Shown in pieces: positions 1 through 8,117 of a DNA stretch of 53,700 nt. Source of the stretch: an uncultured Eubacteriales bacterium (GTDB lineage Bacteria; Bacillota; Clostridia; Oscillospirales; Acutalibacteraceae). The stretch spans positions 1-53,700 of the forward strand of contig ONCP01000014.1 in NCBI GenBank assembly GCA_900316385.1. Direction: 5' to 3'. The notes under the pieces were generated by a model that had not been told where the DNA came from, made no database searches, and saw nothing but the letters and a program-made list of their open reading frames with translations. The translations under genes were made by a program, and so were the position numbers. Within the stretch, counting starts at the first letter, position 1; each line of letters opens with the position of its first letter.

Positions 1-82
1 GCTTGTGTGATACCATTCGTAGTATTTCCTCTGGAACGATTACGAGCATCACTGCAAGAAATTGGATTGTTAAAGTGTTTAA

Positions 83-796
83 TTAGAAATTAGTATAAAG
101 TATTACAAGCACCTCAGCGGTTCTTATTATGTCACCCGCTTTACGGTCAGGGGACAGAGCTGCACCGCCGACCTTCCCACATATTACATCGGCGGCTGTT
201 CGTTTACGACAAGCCGTCCTGACCCGATGATCTTTGATGAATTGTCGCTCAGCTTTAAAAGCGTTTATGACGCTTATTATAACGGCATTATCGGCGACGA
301 CGATTTGAGAACCCTCTCGGAAATACCCTCTGTCACGGTCAAAACGAATACCGCCAAGCTGAAGGCGGGGCAGACCGCGGAGCCGTTCCGTTACGAGAGC
401 AACGCCAAAAGCTTTTCAAGCTCAAATCCCAAGGTCGCTGTTGTCGATAAAAAAGGCAGAGTGACCGCGCTGAAAAAGGGAACCGCGAAAATCACATTGA
501 CCCGAAAGGACGGCAAAAAGGCGACCTGCAAGGTTACTGTCACAACGAGCCCGAAGCTTACCCAAAACGGAAAGACTGTCAAGTCGCTGAAGCTCAAAAA
601 GGGCAAGAGCGTAAAGGTGCGTATAAGCGGCAAGGCGGCTTCGGTCAATAACGTGTATAAGAGCAAGTCTGTGGCGAAGATCAGCGCCAAGAAGTCCGCG
701 ACAGTCATCACCGTTAAAGCGGTGAAAAGGGGAGAAGAAACCCTCTCCGTCATCGTCAACGGCGTAAAGCTATTGCTGAAGGTGACTGTAAGGTAA
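83..796 (+). pseudogene. 5'-truncated secreted protein fragment with Ig-like (BIG2-type) domain
   Basis: The frame is open from about 83 to the stop at 796, but the first ATG (227) has no Shine-Dalgarno site and plausible protein sequence lies upstream of it, after an in-frame stop at 80-82. From about position 325 on it encodes a bacterial Ig-like domain (the pattern SSNPKVAVVDKKGRVTALKKG is typical of BIG2: S-x-NP-x-VA-x-VD-x-x-G-x-V-x-A) followed by a second Lys-rich beta-type segment up to the C terminus. Such domains serve as stalks or adhesion modules in cell-surface proteins. No signal peptide is present, so this is best read as the C-terminal remnant of a surface protein; a short open frame at 3-86 just upstream may belong to a neighbouring broken gene. 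An unusual internal start cannot be excluded. Confidence 0.5.
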
Positions 797-827
797 GTTG
801 AAAGTTGAAAGTGGAAAGTTGAAAGTT
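795..827. repeat. short intergenic GAAAGTTG/GAAAGTGG repeat tract
   Basis: A run of 7-8 bp units GTTGAAA and GTGGAAA starts at the stop codon of the preceding reading frame. The same units recur at 8073-8105, 13052-13137, 21414-21512, 24859-24932 and 29268-29294, always between genes. Confidence 0.75.
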
Positions 828-830
828 TTT

Positions 831-1183
831 TGAAATGAGAAAGAAGAAAGGAGAAAGGAGAAATAAAGGTCGGGGAGAAACGTTCGAGGGAACCAAAGCG
901 TTCGCGACCCGAATGTATAAATATTGATATAAACTTTGTTAACAGAATTACATCAATTATCAATAGCTCGGGCACCGATTTATAAAATGCTCCGACTTAT
1001 GGGCTCGACGACCATTTCTCATTTTCTCATTTCTCATTTTGCTTGAGGCACACTGAGTGCGACGTGAAAAACCAAGGAGCAGAACCTATCCTCCAGAAGC
1101 AAGTCGGTGAGTGCACGCAGGTAAGTGGGAAACCGCATTTCTGACAGAGGCACACCAAACAAGACGTGGAAATAATAAAAGAA
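831..1183. other. gene-free stretch with a partial copy of a dispersed structured repeat
   Basis: No convincing reading frame. Positions 1085-1135 (CTCCAGAAGCAAGTCGGTGA onward, then a GTAAGTGGG motif) match the core of the 142-bp tandem repeats at 13145-13470. The flanks (GCACACTGAGTGCGACGTG near 1045, AAGACGTGGA-AATAATAAAA near 1160-1180) resemble 13470-13500. Its function is unknown. Confidence 0.5.
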
Positions 1184-1213
1184 TTGACAAAAGAGGCGGA
1201 GTTAGGTTATAAT
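1184..1213 (+). promoter_or_regulatory. sigma-A promoter for the 1244-2041 gene
   Basis: TTGACA at 1184-1189 and TATAAT at 1208-1213, 18-bp spacer: both hexamers are perfect consensus. The position shows that the downstream gene must start at ATG 1244, not at the in-frame ATG 1166, which lies upstream of the promoter. Confidence 0.85.
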
Positions 1214-1243
1214 GTCTGTATCTACGTAAGAAGGAATGATACT

Positions 1244-2041
1244 ATGGATATTAAAGTTGCGTTTAAATCTATTTCGGATAAGGTCGAAGGCGCGCTGATG
1301 GCTCAGGGCTTTAAAAAGCAGAAGGTCAGCGGCAACGACAACGAAATGGTAAGTCTCTATACCTCGGAAACACTCGCTTACTCCGTCGTTTACTTCAAGG
1401 ACAAGATGCATATGGTAATGCGTCAGTGCCAGATGACAGAGGAAGGCCCCGACAACGATTGGAAAACTCTCGCGACGTGGATGTTTGACCCGTCGAGCGA
1501 CACTCAGAAGGAAGCCGACTCCATCGCGAACGACTTTGTTGAGAACTGCTCAAGCGTCACGGCGGTGAAGCGTCTCAAGACCACCAAGAAGAAAAAGAAG
1601 AAGAATGACGACGACGGCAACGCCGACCCGCTGTTCCTCGCCAAGCGCTTTGTAAATATTTTCCCCGAGCTCAAGGAGGAGATCAAGAAGGAAGAGGACT
1701 GTTATTATCCCTTCCGCGGCGTCACCTTTACCAAGGCGTCGATCGTGCCCAAGCTCGAGACCTATGTTAAGAGAGCGAACAAGAAGGATATGGAGAAGCT
1801 CGGAACACTTTTGAGCAACCAGTATTCCAACGGCGACGCGGACACGCGCTCCATCATCACCATCGTTATACTCAATTCTCTGCCCGAGGAAAGCCACGAG
1901 GCGATCAATGAGTTCCTTTCCGACGAGCTCAAGACCGCGTGGAAGGCGGCGCTGAAATTCAAGGGCAAGACCGTCAAGCCCGAAAAGCCGAAGAAAAAGA
2001 AAAAAACCATGGCTGAAAGGCTTCAGGGAATGCAGCGATAA
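1244..2041 (+). CDS. hypothetical Lys-rich cytoplasmic protein
   Basis: 265 residues from ATG 1244, chosen because the promoter -10 box ends at 1213 and an AAGAAGG site sits about 10 bases upstream. I do not recognise the family. Visible features: an N-terminal region of about 95 residues of mixed alpha/beta pattern (VAFKSISDKVEGALMAQGFK...), a very basic hinge TKKKKKK near residues 114-121 followed by DDD, a C-terminal region of about 120 residues that looks helical, and a Lys/Pro-rich tail (VKPEKPKKKKK). No signal peptide or membrane segment. It stands alone with its own promoter and terminator, just upstream of the rpmG-secE-nusG cluster. The basic stretches would suit nucleic-acid binding, but this is only inference. 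Confidence 0.7.
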   Translation: MDIKVAFKSISDKVEGALMAQGFKKQKVSGNDNEMVSLYTSETLAYSVVYFKDKMHMVMRQCQMTEEGPDNDWKTLATWMFDPSSDTQKEADSIANDFVENCSSVTAVKRLKTTKKKKKKNDDDGNADPLFLAKRFVNIFPELKEEIKKEEDCYYPFRGVTFTKASIVPKLETYVKRANKKDMEKLGTLLSNQYSNGDADTRSIITIVILNSLPEESHEAINEFLSDELKTAWKAALKFKGKTVKPEKPKKKKKTMAERLQGMQR

Positions 2042-2052
2042 CAACAGAATCG

Positions 2053-2092
2053 ATCAGCGTTCGGAGCGCAAAAGCCGAGCGCTGATTTTTTT
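2053..2092 (+). terminator. rho-independent terminator
   Basis: ATCAGCG (2053-2059) pairs with CGCTGAT (2080-2086), with additional pairing inside (TTCGG/CCGAG), and a run of seven T follows. It ends the 1244-2041 transcript. Confidence 0.8.
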
Positions 2093-2113
2093 GAAAAAAA
2101 TAGGCGAATTCGC

Positions 2114-2142
2114 TTGACTTGCGCCGACGTTTATGATACAAT
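2114..2142 (+). promoter_or_regulatory. sigma-A promoter for rpmG-secE-nusG
   Basis: TTGACT at 2114-2119 and TACAAT at 2137-2142 with a 17-bp spacer, about 120 bp before rpmG. The leader between contains no obvious gene. Confidence 0.75.
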
Positions 2143-2261
2143 AATTTTACCTCGTATAAGGGGCTTATTTTTTTGCGTCCTTTAGTATGTAAAAAAATAT
2201 TCCATTCGCCCTTTGAGGGAGGCAAAAACAATTTTTCCGAAAAACACGGGAGGTGCCGTCA

Positions 2262-2411
2262 ATGAGAGTGAAAATCACTTTGGCTTGTACAGAATGTAAA
2301 CAGCGTAATTACAACACTATGAAGAATAAGAAGAACAGTCCCGACAGACTTCAGATGAACAAGTACTGCCGCTTCTGCAGAAAGCATACTCTTCATAAGG
2401 AAACAAAATAA
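2262..2411 (+). CDS. rpmG: 50S ribosomal protein L33
   Basis: 49 residues, [19 protein letters not shown] at the start, with the two Cys pairs (CxxC at residues 10-13 and CRFC near residue 37) of the zinc-binding (C+) type of L33. A GGGAGGTG ribosome-binding site lies about 8 bases before the ATG. L33 is a small component of the large ribosomal subunit near the E site. The gene is first in a tight rpmG-secE-nusG-rplK-rplA cluster, a standard Firmicutes arrangement, and ends 14 bases before secE. Length and motifs fit the family fully. Confidence 0.95.
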   Translation: MRVKITLACTECKQRNYNTMKNKKNSPDRLQMNKYCRFCRKHTLHKETK

Positions 2412-2425
2412 CGGAGGAAGTTACT

Positions 2426-2692
2426 ATGGCTGATACTAAAGCGACAGCGAAAGCGTCGAAGGCTTCAAAGAAGTCGGGCAAGAAAAAGCCGAACATCTTT
2501 AAGCGCGCGTGGAACTACCTTCGTGAGTGTAAGGGCGAGATCAAGAAGATCACCTGGACTCATCCCAAGGTTGCCACAAGAAACTTCTTCGTGGTAATCG
2601 TTGTTATCGCCGTTGCCGGCGTGTTCATCTACGCGCTCGACAGAGGTCTGTATGCTCTGCTCGATCTTGTAATGAATATGTATAAGGTCTAA
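2426..2692 (+). CDS. secE: preprotein translocase subunit SecE
   Basis: 88 residues. A basic N-terminal tail of about 28 residues rich in Lys/Ala/Ser is followed by the conserved amphipathic segment (RECKGEIKKITWTHPK) and a single C-terminal transmembrane helix (FFVVIVVIAVAGVFIYAL). SecE is the clamp subunit of the SecYEG protein-export channel in the cytoplasmic membrane. Gram-positive SecE usually has this single-helix form (60-90 residues). An ACGGAGGAAG site precedes the ATG. It lies between rpmG and nusG as in most Firmicutes, which confirms the call. Confidence 0.95.
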   Translation: MADTKATAKASKASKKSGKKKPNIFKRAWNYLRECKGEIKKITWTHPKVATRNFFVVIVVIAVAGVFIYALDRGLYALLDLVMNMYKV

Positions 2693-2729
2693 AGTCCCAA
2701 GCTAATTTATTTAGAAAGGACGACTTGCT

Positions 2730-3257
2730 ATGGCAGACGGAACATTGAGATGGTATGTTGTTCATACCTATTCCGGCTATGAAAACAAGGTAGCCGGCGA
2801 CCTGATGACCACGGTGGAGAACCGCGGACTTCAGGATATGATCACGGAAGTAAAGGTTCCTACCGAAATCGTGACCGAGAATAACGACGGCAAGATCAAG
2901 GAAGTCGAGCATAAGATATTCCCGAGCTACGTTTTCGTAAAGATGATCTATACCGACGAGACCTGGTATGTGGTTCGCAATATCCGCGGCTGCACGGGGT
3001 TTGTCGGACCTTCGTCCAAGCCCGTTCCTCTTACAGACGAGGAGGTTTACCGCTTAGGCGTTGAACAGAGGGTAGTAGACGTTAACTACAAGGTCGGCGA
3101 CCAGGTTCGCATTATCGACGGTCCGCTTGAGGACTTTGTCGGCATTGTGGACGAGCTTGACGCCGATAAGAACTACGTCCGCGTCGTTGTATCGATGTTC
3201 GGACGTGAAACTCCGGTTGAGCTTGAGCTTCATCAGGCTGAGCCGATGGACGACTGA
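2730..3257 (+). CDS. nusG: transcription termination/antitermination factor NusG
   Basis: 175 residues, normal length. The N-terminal NGN domain starts WYVVHTYSGYENKV and carries PSYVFVKM and the GFVG stretch around residue 90; the C-terminal KOW domain is seen at about residues 125-160 (VGDQVRIIDGPLEDFVG). NusG binds the clamp of RNA polymerase and links it to Rho or the ribosome. An AGAAAGGA site precedes the ATG at suitable spacing. It is co-directional with secE upstream and rplK downstream, the conserved order. Confidence 0.96.
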   Translation: MADGTLRWYVVHTYSGYENKVAGDLMTTVENRGLQDMITEVKVPTEIVTENNDGKIKEVEHKIFPSYVFVKMIYTDETWYVVRNIRGCTGFVGPSSKPVPLTDEEVYRLGVEQRVVDVNYKVGDQVRIIDGPLEDFVGIVDELDADKNYVRVVVSMFGRETPVELELHQAEPMDD

Positions 3258-3356
3258 TATTTAGCCTGACGGCTTTATATGGGAGCTTTCGCTCCCTGTG
3301 GGAGGAACGCCTTAACAGTTCCGCAATTAACCACGAATTTTGGAGGTGCAAACACA

Positions 3357-3782
3357 ATGGCTCAAAAGGTAGTTGGCTTGATCAAGCTGCAGATACCTGC
3401 CGGAAAAGCTACTCCGGCACCACCTGTTGGACCGGCTCTCGGTCAGCACGGTGTTAACATCGTTGCGTTCACAAAGGATTTTAACGAGCGCACAAAGAAC
3501 GACATCGGACTTATCATCCCTGTCGTAATCACAGTATACGCGGATCGCTCTTTCACATTTATCACAAAGACGCCGCCCGCTGCTGTACTCATCAAGAAGG
3601 CTTGCGGAATCGACTCAGGTTCAGGCGTGCCCAACAAGCAGAAGGTTGCTAAAATTACCCGTGAACAGGTTCAGAAAATTGCTGAGACTAAGATGCCCGA
3701 CCTCAACGCAGGCAGCATTGAGACCGCGATGAGTATGATCGCAGGTACTGCCAGGTCTATGGGTATTGAAGTAGTAGACTAA
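3357..3782 (+). CDS. rplK: 50S ribosomal protein L11
   Basis: 141 residues from ATG 3357 (TTGGAGGT site 9 bases upstream). An in-frame upstream start at 3279 would add 26 residues not found in the family and was rejected. The sequence [20 protein letters not shown] and the [13 protein letters not shown] block are diagnostic; the C-terminal RNA-binding domain (about 70-141) binds the GTPase-associated region of 23S rRNA. L11 forms the base of the L7/L12 stalk, whose other members (L10, L7/L12) are encoded just downstream. Confidence 0.97.
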   Translation: MAQKVVGLIKLQIPAGKATPAPPVGPALGQHGVNIVAFTKDFNERTKNDIGLIIPVVITVYADRSFTFITKTPPAAVLIKKACGIDSGSGVPNKQKVAKITREQVQKIAETKMPDLNAGSIETAMSMIAGTARSMGIEVVD

Positions 3783-3845
3783 TTTTTAGTATTATTCCGG
3801 GTGGGAGGATTTTCCGCTTAACCACCTAATTATGGAGGATGACTG

Positions 3846-4541
3846 ATGAAACACGGTAAGAAATATGTCGAGAGCGCAAAGCTTGTAGACAGAACAAAGT
3901 TATATGATATCGACGAGGCTATCGCCACCGTCGTTAAGGCGGCTCCCGCGAAGTTTGACGAGACAGTAGAGCTTCACGTCAGACTCGGCGTAGACGGCCG
4001 TCACGCTGACCAGCAGGTCAGAGGCGCTATCGTACTTCCGAACGGCACAGGCAAGAACGTAAAGGTTCTCGCGATCTGCAAGGGCCCGAACGAGGACCTC
4101 GCCAAGGAAGCAGGCGCTGATTTTGTAGGCGCAGAGGATATGACCCAGAAGATCCAGCAGGAAAACTGGATGGACTTTGACGTGCTTATCACAACACCCG
4201 ACTGCATGGGTCTTGTAGGCCGTCTCGGTAGGATCCTCGGACCCAGAGGCTTGATGCCTAACCCCAAGGCAGGCACCGTAACTCCCGATATCGCGAGAGC
4301 GATCAAGGAGGCTAAGGCAGGTAAGATCGAGTATCGTCTTGACAAGACAAACATCATCCACTGCCCGATCGGTAAGGTTTCCTTCGGCGTAGAGAAGCTC
4401 CAGCAGAACCTTGACGCTCTTATGGAGGCTATCATCAAGGCTAAGCCCTCCGCCGCCAAGGGTCAGTATATCAAGTCCTGCGCAGTAACTTCAACAATGG
4501 GACCGTCCGTAAAGATCAGCCCCAGCAAGTTCAGCGTATAA
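3846..4541 (+). CDS. rplA: 50S ribosomal protein L1
   Basis: 231 residues, typical length. Starts [16 protein letters not shown] and contains the conserved [16 protein letters not shown] block near residues 137-152. L1 binds 23S rRNA at the mobile L1 stalk and in many bacteria represses translation of its own rplK-rplA mRNA. ATG 3846 has a GGAGGATGACTG site. A long gap of about 550 bp separates it from rplJ and holds the L10 leader and repeats. Confidence 0.97.
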   Translation: MKHGKKYVESAKLVDRTKLYDIDEAIATVVKAAPAKFDETVELHVRLGVDGRHADQQVRGAIVLPNGTGKNVKVLAICKGPNEDLAKEAGADFVGAEDMTQKIQQENWMDFDVLITTPDCMGLVGRLGRILGPRGLMPNPKAGTVTPDIARAIKEAKAGKIEYRLDKTNIIHCPIGKVSFGVEKLQQNLDALMEAIIKAKPSAAKGQYIKSCAVTSTMGPSVKISPSKFSV

Positions 4542-4625
4542 TTTAACCTATACTGTCGTTTGACTAAAATAGGACCGCCGCTTTGCGGTAACGGAGGTTG
4601 TTATGCCGCCGTTGAACAAAGCAAT

Positions 4626-4758
4626 CCCGCCGTTGATGAACTTTTGAGATAAATCAAAGTCAAAAAAGGCAGAGGAAAACCCGATCTTTACAGGCTGCAT
4701 TTAGCCTAAGGAGAAGGTAAGCCCCGCCGTTGATGAACTTTTGAGTAAGATCAAAGTC
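4626..4758 (+). repeat. two direct copies of a CCCGCCGTTGATGAACTTTT repeat
   Basis: CCCGCCGTTGATGAACTTTT plus GAG, a 2-3 base gap and ATCAAAGTC occurs at 4626-4661 and 4723-4758. The reverse complement of its first part (TTCATCAACGGCGGG) belongs to the 142-bp tandem repeats at 13145-13470. It occupies the space between rplA and the L10 leader. Confidence 0.65.
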
Positions 4759-4790
4759 TTACAAAGGCGGAAACAAAAAATCGCTTTTCT

Positions 4791-4895
4791 AAAGACAGCA
4801 GGTGCGCAAGCGTAAAGTTTTTGACTGCCTGCCGAGGAGATGCAAATTAATTTGTGTTTTTCGTCTCCCTATGTCTTTGCGTAGGGAGATTTCAC
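4791..4895 (+). promoter_or_regulatory. ribosomal protein L10 leader (attenuator) controlling rplJ-rplL
   Basis: The segment has the L10-leader signatures: AGACAGCAGGTGCGCAAGCG at its 5' part, GACTGCCTGCCGAGGAGATG in the middle, then an attenuator hairpin TCTCCCTA...TAGGGAGA (about 4864-4890) followed by a T-rich run. Established for Firmicutes: free L10(L12)4 complex binds this leader and favours termination before rplJ. The GAGGAGA stretch at 4835-4841 can pair with TCTCCCT, giving the alternative antiterminated fold. Confidence 0.8.
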
Positions 4896-4914
4896 TTTTA
4901 GAGGCGATATTCAA

Positions 4915-5061
4915 AGAAGAGCCGAGGCTCGGAGCCCTCGATTAACGACTGACGAGGACTAAGCTGTGGAGAACACGAAGTGTTCGTAACAGATTAGACG
5001 AGTGGGAGTTAAGAGAGGAGAAGCGAAGAGCAACGAGGCTTGACAGAAGAGCCGAGGCTCG
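4915..5061. repeat. 130-bp insert flanked by 17-bp direct repeats between L10 leader and rplJ
   Basis: AGAAGAGCCGAGGCTCG occurs exactly at 4915-4931 and 5045-5061. Each copy contains the palindrome GAGCCGAGGCTC. The DNA between contains a small hairpin GAACAC-GAA-GTGTTC (about 4972-4987) and no reading frame. It adds about 150 nt to the untranslated region between the attenuator and the rplJ start. Confidence 0.7.
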
Positions 5062-5087
5062 ACATCAATTTAACGGAGGTGAAAATA

Positions 5088-5681
5088 TTGCCCAGTAAAA
5101 GTGTATTGGAGGCTAAGCAGGCTATCGTAGCCCAGCTCGCAGACAGACTCAAGGCTTCTTGCGTAGGCGTTGTAGTAAGCTACAAGGGTATCAACGTTGA
5201 GGACGACACAAAGCTCCGTAAAGAGCTCCGTGAAAACGGCGTCAAGTATACTGTTGTAAAGAATACTCTTCTCAAGCGCGCTACCGAGCAGGTCGGTCTT
5301 TCCGAGATGGATAACGTTCTCGAGGGTACTACCGCTCTCGCGACATCCGACGACGATTATACTGCCGCTGCCAGAATTCTCGCTAACTTCGCGAAGAAGA
5401 ACGATTACTTTGAGATCAAAGCAGGCTATATGGACGGCGCTGTTATTGACTTAGGTACAATCGATCATCTTGCCAAGCTACCGACACGCGAGGTTCTTCT
5501 CGCGAACGTACTCGGAGCGTTCCAGGCTCCTATCGCGTCCTTTGCCCGTGCCATTCAGGCTATCGTTGACAAGGGCGGCGTAGAGAACTGCGAACCCGCC
5601 GAGAAGGAAGAGGCTGAAGCTCCCGCAGAGGAGGCTCCCGCTGAGGAAGCCAAGACAGAGGAAGCTCCCGCAGAGGAGTAA
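5088..5681 (+). CDS. rplJ: 50S ribosomal protein L10
   Basis: 197 residues from TTG 5088, chosen because ACGGAGGTG sits 8-9 bases upstream and the product then starts (M)PSKSVLEAKQAIVAQLADRL as in the family; an earlier in-frame TTG at 5040 would start inside a duplicated noncoding repeat. L10 anchors L7/L12 dimers to the ribosome. The conserved core (VSYKGINVEDDTKLRKELR, YTVVKNTLL) covers the first 165 residues; the last 30 are an acidic Ala/Pro/Glu tail (EEAPAEEAKTEEAPAEE), longer than usual and of low complexity, as in several Clostridia. Regulated by the L10 leader upstream; rplL follows 50 bp later. Confidence 0.95.
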   Translation: MPSKSVLEAKQAIVAQLADRLKASCVGVVVSYKGINVEDDTKLRKELRENGVKYTVVKNTLLKRATEQVGLSEMDNVLEGTTALATSDDDYTAAARILANFAKKNDYFEIKAGYMDGAVIDLGTIDHLAKLPTREVLLANVLGAFQAPIASFARAIQAIVDKGGVENCEPAEKEEAEAPAEEAPAEEAKTEEAPAEE

Positions 5682-5731
5682 TTCCCGATTCAATCTAATT
5701 ATTATTACTATCTATATGGAGGTTATTAACA

Positions 5732-6106
5732 ATGGCATCTGAGAAAATTACTGCTATTATTGAAGAATTAAAGACCCTCACCGTTCTCGAGCTCGCTGAT
5801 CTCGTACACGCTGTTGAGGATGAGTTTGGCGTATCCGCCGCCGCTGCCGTAGCTGTTGCAGGTCCTGCTGCCGCTGAGGCCGCTGTTGAGGAAAAGACTG
5901 AGTTCGACGTAGAGCTCAAGAGCGCCGGCGCAAAGAAGATCAACGTAATCAAGGTCGTTCGTGAGATCACAGGTCTTGGTCTTAAGGAAGCTAAGGCTCT
6001 CGTAGACGAGGCTCCCAAGATGATCAAGGAAGGCGTTTCCAAGGATGACGCCGAGGCTATCAAGGCTAAGCTTGAAGAGGCCGGCGCTGAAGTAGAGGTT
6101 AAGTAA
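5732..6106 (+). CDS. rplL: 50S ribosomal protein L7/L12
   Basis: 124 residues, usual length. N-terminal dimerisation helix region ([20 protein letters not shown]), an Ala-rich hinge at about residues 38-52, and the C-terminal domain with [20 protein letters not shown] that recruits translational GTPases. A TGGAGGT site lies 11 bases before ATG. It ends the rplJ-rplL operon, as shown by the strong hairpins immediately downstream. Normal in every respect. Confidence 0.97.
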   Translation: MASEKITAIIEELKTLTVLELADLVHAVEDEFGVSAAAAVAVAGPAAAEAAVEEKTEFDVELKSAGAKKINVIKVVREITGLGLKEAKALVDEAPKMIKEGVSKDDAEAIKAKLEEAGAEVEVK

Positions 6107-6143
6107 TCAACTTTTCCTATATCTGTTATAACAATAGTCTTAG

Positions 6144-6218
6144 GGGGCTCGGGTTTTCCGAGCCTTTCTAAGTTTACGGACAAATAAGAACGGCTCGGAA
6201 AGCTCCGAGCCGTTTTTT
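6144..6218 (+). terminator. two hairpins ending the rplJ-rplL operon
   Basis: First hairpin GGCTCGG-TTTT-CCGAGCC with CTTTCT (about 6146-6168); second CGGCTCGG (6191-6198) pairing with CCGAGCCG (6205-6212) followed by six T. The second can also act for the converging gene on the minus strand. Confidence 0.85.
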
Positions 6219-6233
6219 GGTGTAGATTATTAA

Positions 6234-7232
6234 TTACTTGAGGCTGTTCTGGATAGCAACCGCAACAGCAACTGTCGCGCCAACCATGGGGTTGTTGCCC
6301 ATTCCGAGGAAGCCCATCATCTCAACGTGAGCAGGTACTGAGGACGAGCCCGCGAACTGAGCGTCGGAGTGCATACGTCCCATTGTGTCTGTCATACCGT
6401 AGGAAGCGGGACCCGCCGCCATATTGTCGGGATGGAGAGTTCTTCCCGTACCGCCGCCCGAGGCAACGGAGAAGTACTTTTTGCCCAGCTCGTTGCATTC
6501 CTTCTTGTAGGTGCCCGCAACGGGATGCTGGAAGCGTGTGGGGTTGGTGGAGTTACCTGTGATGCTGACGTCAACGCCCTCTTTGTGCATGATCGCTACG
6601 CCTTCTCTTACGTCGTCGGCGCCGTAGCAGCGAACATTGGCTCTCTCGCCGTCGGAATAAGGAGTTTCCTTAACGATGGTGAGCTCGCCCGAGTAATAGT
6701 CGAACTGAGTCTGAACATAGGTGAAGCCGTTGATTCTGGAGATGATCTGAGCGGCGTCTTTTCCGAGACCGTTGAGGATAACTCTGAGCGGCTCCTCTCT
6801 GACCTTGTTAGCGTTACGAACGATACCGATAGCGCCCTCGGCAGCAGCGAAGCTCTCGTGTCCCGCGAGGAACGCGAAGCACTTTGTCTCGTTGGAAAGG
6901 AGCATAGCGGCGAGGTTGCCGTGGCCGATGCCGACCTTGCGGTTTTCGGCAACGGAGCCGTCGATACAGAAGCTCTGGAGACCTTCGCCGATGTATCTCG
7001 CGGCTTCCTCGGCGTTCTTCGCGCCCGCCTTAAGAGCGATAGCGGCGCCTACGCAGTAAGCCCAGCAAACGTTCTCAAAGCAGATGGGCTGGATTCCCTT
7101 GGCGATCTCATAGGGGTCGAAGCCGGCTGCCTTGCAGATCTCGCGGCTCTCCTCTACGGAAGCGATGCCGTACTTGGCGAGCACGCCGTTGATTTTTTCG
7201 ATTCTTCTGTCGTAGTTTTCAAATAATGCCAT
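6234..7232 (-). CDS. GGGtGRT family protein
   Basis: 332 residues with the family signature SGGGTGRTLHPDNMAAGPAS near residues 256-275, which names the GGGtGRT family. ATG at 7232 has a GGAGGTGCGAAGTA site. The biochemical role is not established; in Firmicutes this gene commonly sits beside an iron-sulfur cluster scaffold-like gene, as here (15-bp gap), and the two are presumed to act together. The C terminus is rich in small residues (GMGNNPMVGATVAVAVA). No signal peptide. The pair is transcribed from upstream of 7940 and ends at the shared terminator region near 6200. Confidence 0.85.
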   Translation of the reverse strand: MALFENYDRRIEKINGVLAKYGIASVEESREICKAAGFDPYEIAKGIQPICFENVCWAYCVGAAIALKAGAKNAEEAARYIGEGLQSFCIDGSVAENRKVGIGHGNLAAMLLSNETKCFAFLAGHESFAAAEGAIGIVRNANKVREEPLRVILNGLGKDAAQIISRINGFTYVQTQFDYYSGELTIVKETPYSDGERANVRCYGADDVREGVAIMHKEGVDVSITGNSTNPTRFQHPVAGTYKKECNELGKKYFSVASGGGTGRTLHPDNMAAGPASYGMTDTMGRMHSDAQFAGSSSVPAHVEMMGFLGMGNNPMVGATVAVAVAIQNSLK

Positions 7233-7247
7233 TACTTCGCACCTCCC

Positions 7248-7940
7248 TTATTCCTGACGCGGGTCAATGTACTTAGCGGCGTTGTCAAACTGACCGTAGT
7301 GACCCTTCGCCTTTTCAAGAGCCTCGTTGGCGTCCATACCGCCCTTGATGAAGTCCATCATCTTGCCGAGGCTAACGAACTCGTAGCCGATGATCTCGTC
7401 GTCGGAGTTGAGAGCGACGCGAGTGCAGTAGCCCTCGGTCATCTCAAGGTAACGCGGACCCTTTTCCTTGGTCGCGAACATTGTTCCGACCTGTGAACGA
7501 AGACCCTTTCCGAGGTCCTCAAGGGAAGCGCCGACAAGCAGGCCGCCCTCGGAGAACGCGCTCTGGGTTCTGCCGTAAACGATCTGTAAGAACAATTCTC
7601 TCATAGCTGTGTTGATAGCGTCGCAAACGAGGTCGGTGTTGAGAGCCTCAAGGAGAGTTTTTCCGATAAGGATCTCGGACGCCATAGCCGCGGAATGAGT
7701 CATTCCCGAGCAGCCGATGGTCTCTACAAGGGCTTCCTCAATGATTCCGTTCTTTACGTTGAGCGTGAGCTTGCAGGCTCCCTGCTGAGGAGCGCACCAG
7801 CCGATGCCGTGAGTAAAGCCCGAAATATCCTTGATTTCTTTTGCCTGCACCCACTGACCCTCTTCGGGGATGGGAGCGGGACCGTGATACGCGCCCTTAG
7901 CTACGGGGCACATATTCGATACTTCTGCTGTGTAATACAT
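7248..7940 (-). CDS. iron-sulfur cluster assembly scaffold-like protein (GGGtGRT partner)
   Basis: 230 residues from ATG 7940, preferred over an upstream in-frame TTG (7946) because AAGGAGGAA lies 8 bases before it. A NifU/IscU-type scaffold pattern is visible: GWCAPQQGACKLTLNVKNG, VETIGCSGMTHSAAMASE (Cys in the GCSGM motif) and a late Cys in EGYCTRVAL. IscU-like folds assemble Fe-S clusters on three Cys. The order scaffold-then-GGGtGRT is typical of the family pair. The C-terminal half (from about residue 140) is longer than in simple IscU proteins. Cluster binding is inferred from the motifs only. Confidence 0.8.
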   Translation of the reverse strand: MYYTAEVSNMCPVAKGAYHGPAPIPEEGQWVQAKEIKDISGFTHGIGWCAPQQGACKLTLNVKNGIIEEALVETIGCSGMTHSAAMASEILIGKTLLEALNTDLVCDAINTAMRELFLQIVYGRTQSAFSEGGLLVGASLEDLGKGLRSQVGTMFATKEKGPRYLEMTEGYCTRVALNSDDEIIGYEFVSLGKMMDFIKGGMDANEALEKAKGHYGQFDNAAKYIDPRQE

Positions 7941-8072
7941 AAGCAATTCCTCCTTAGAAATTTATTGAGCTGATAATATCCGTCAGACGGACATATACCT
8001 ATATCAATTATAGTCGAATTAATGAATCTCGTCAAGTAGAATTTACACATATTTAGTATATTTGTATAATCC

Positions 8073-8105
8073 AAGTGGAAAGTTGAAAGTGGAAAGTGGA
8101 AAGTT
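8073..8105. repeat. short intergenic GTGGAAAGTTGAAA repeat tract
   Basis: AGTGGAAAGTTGAAAGTGG and further units between two minus-strand genes; same family as the tract at 795-827. Confidence 0.7.
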
Positions 8106-8117
8106 ATTGGCAACCGA

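Noticed and set aside
3279..3356. N-terminal extension of L11
   Set aside because: The strong ribosome-binding site and the family N terminus put the start at 3357.
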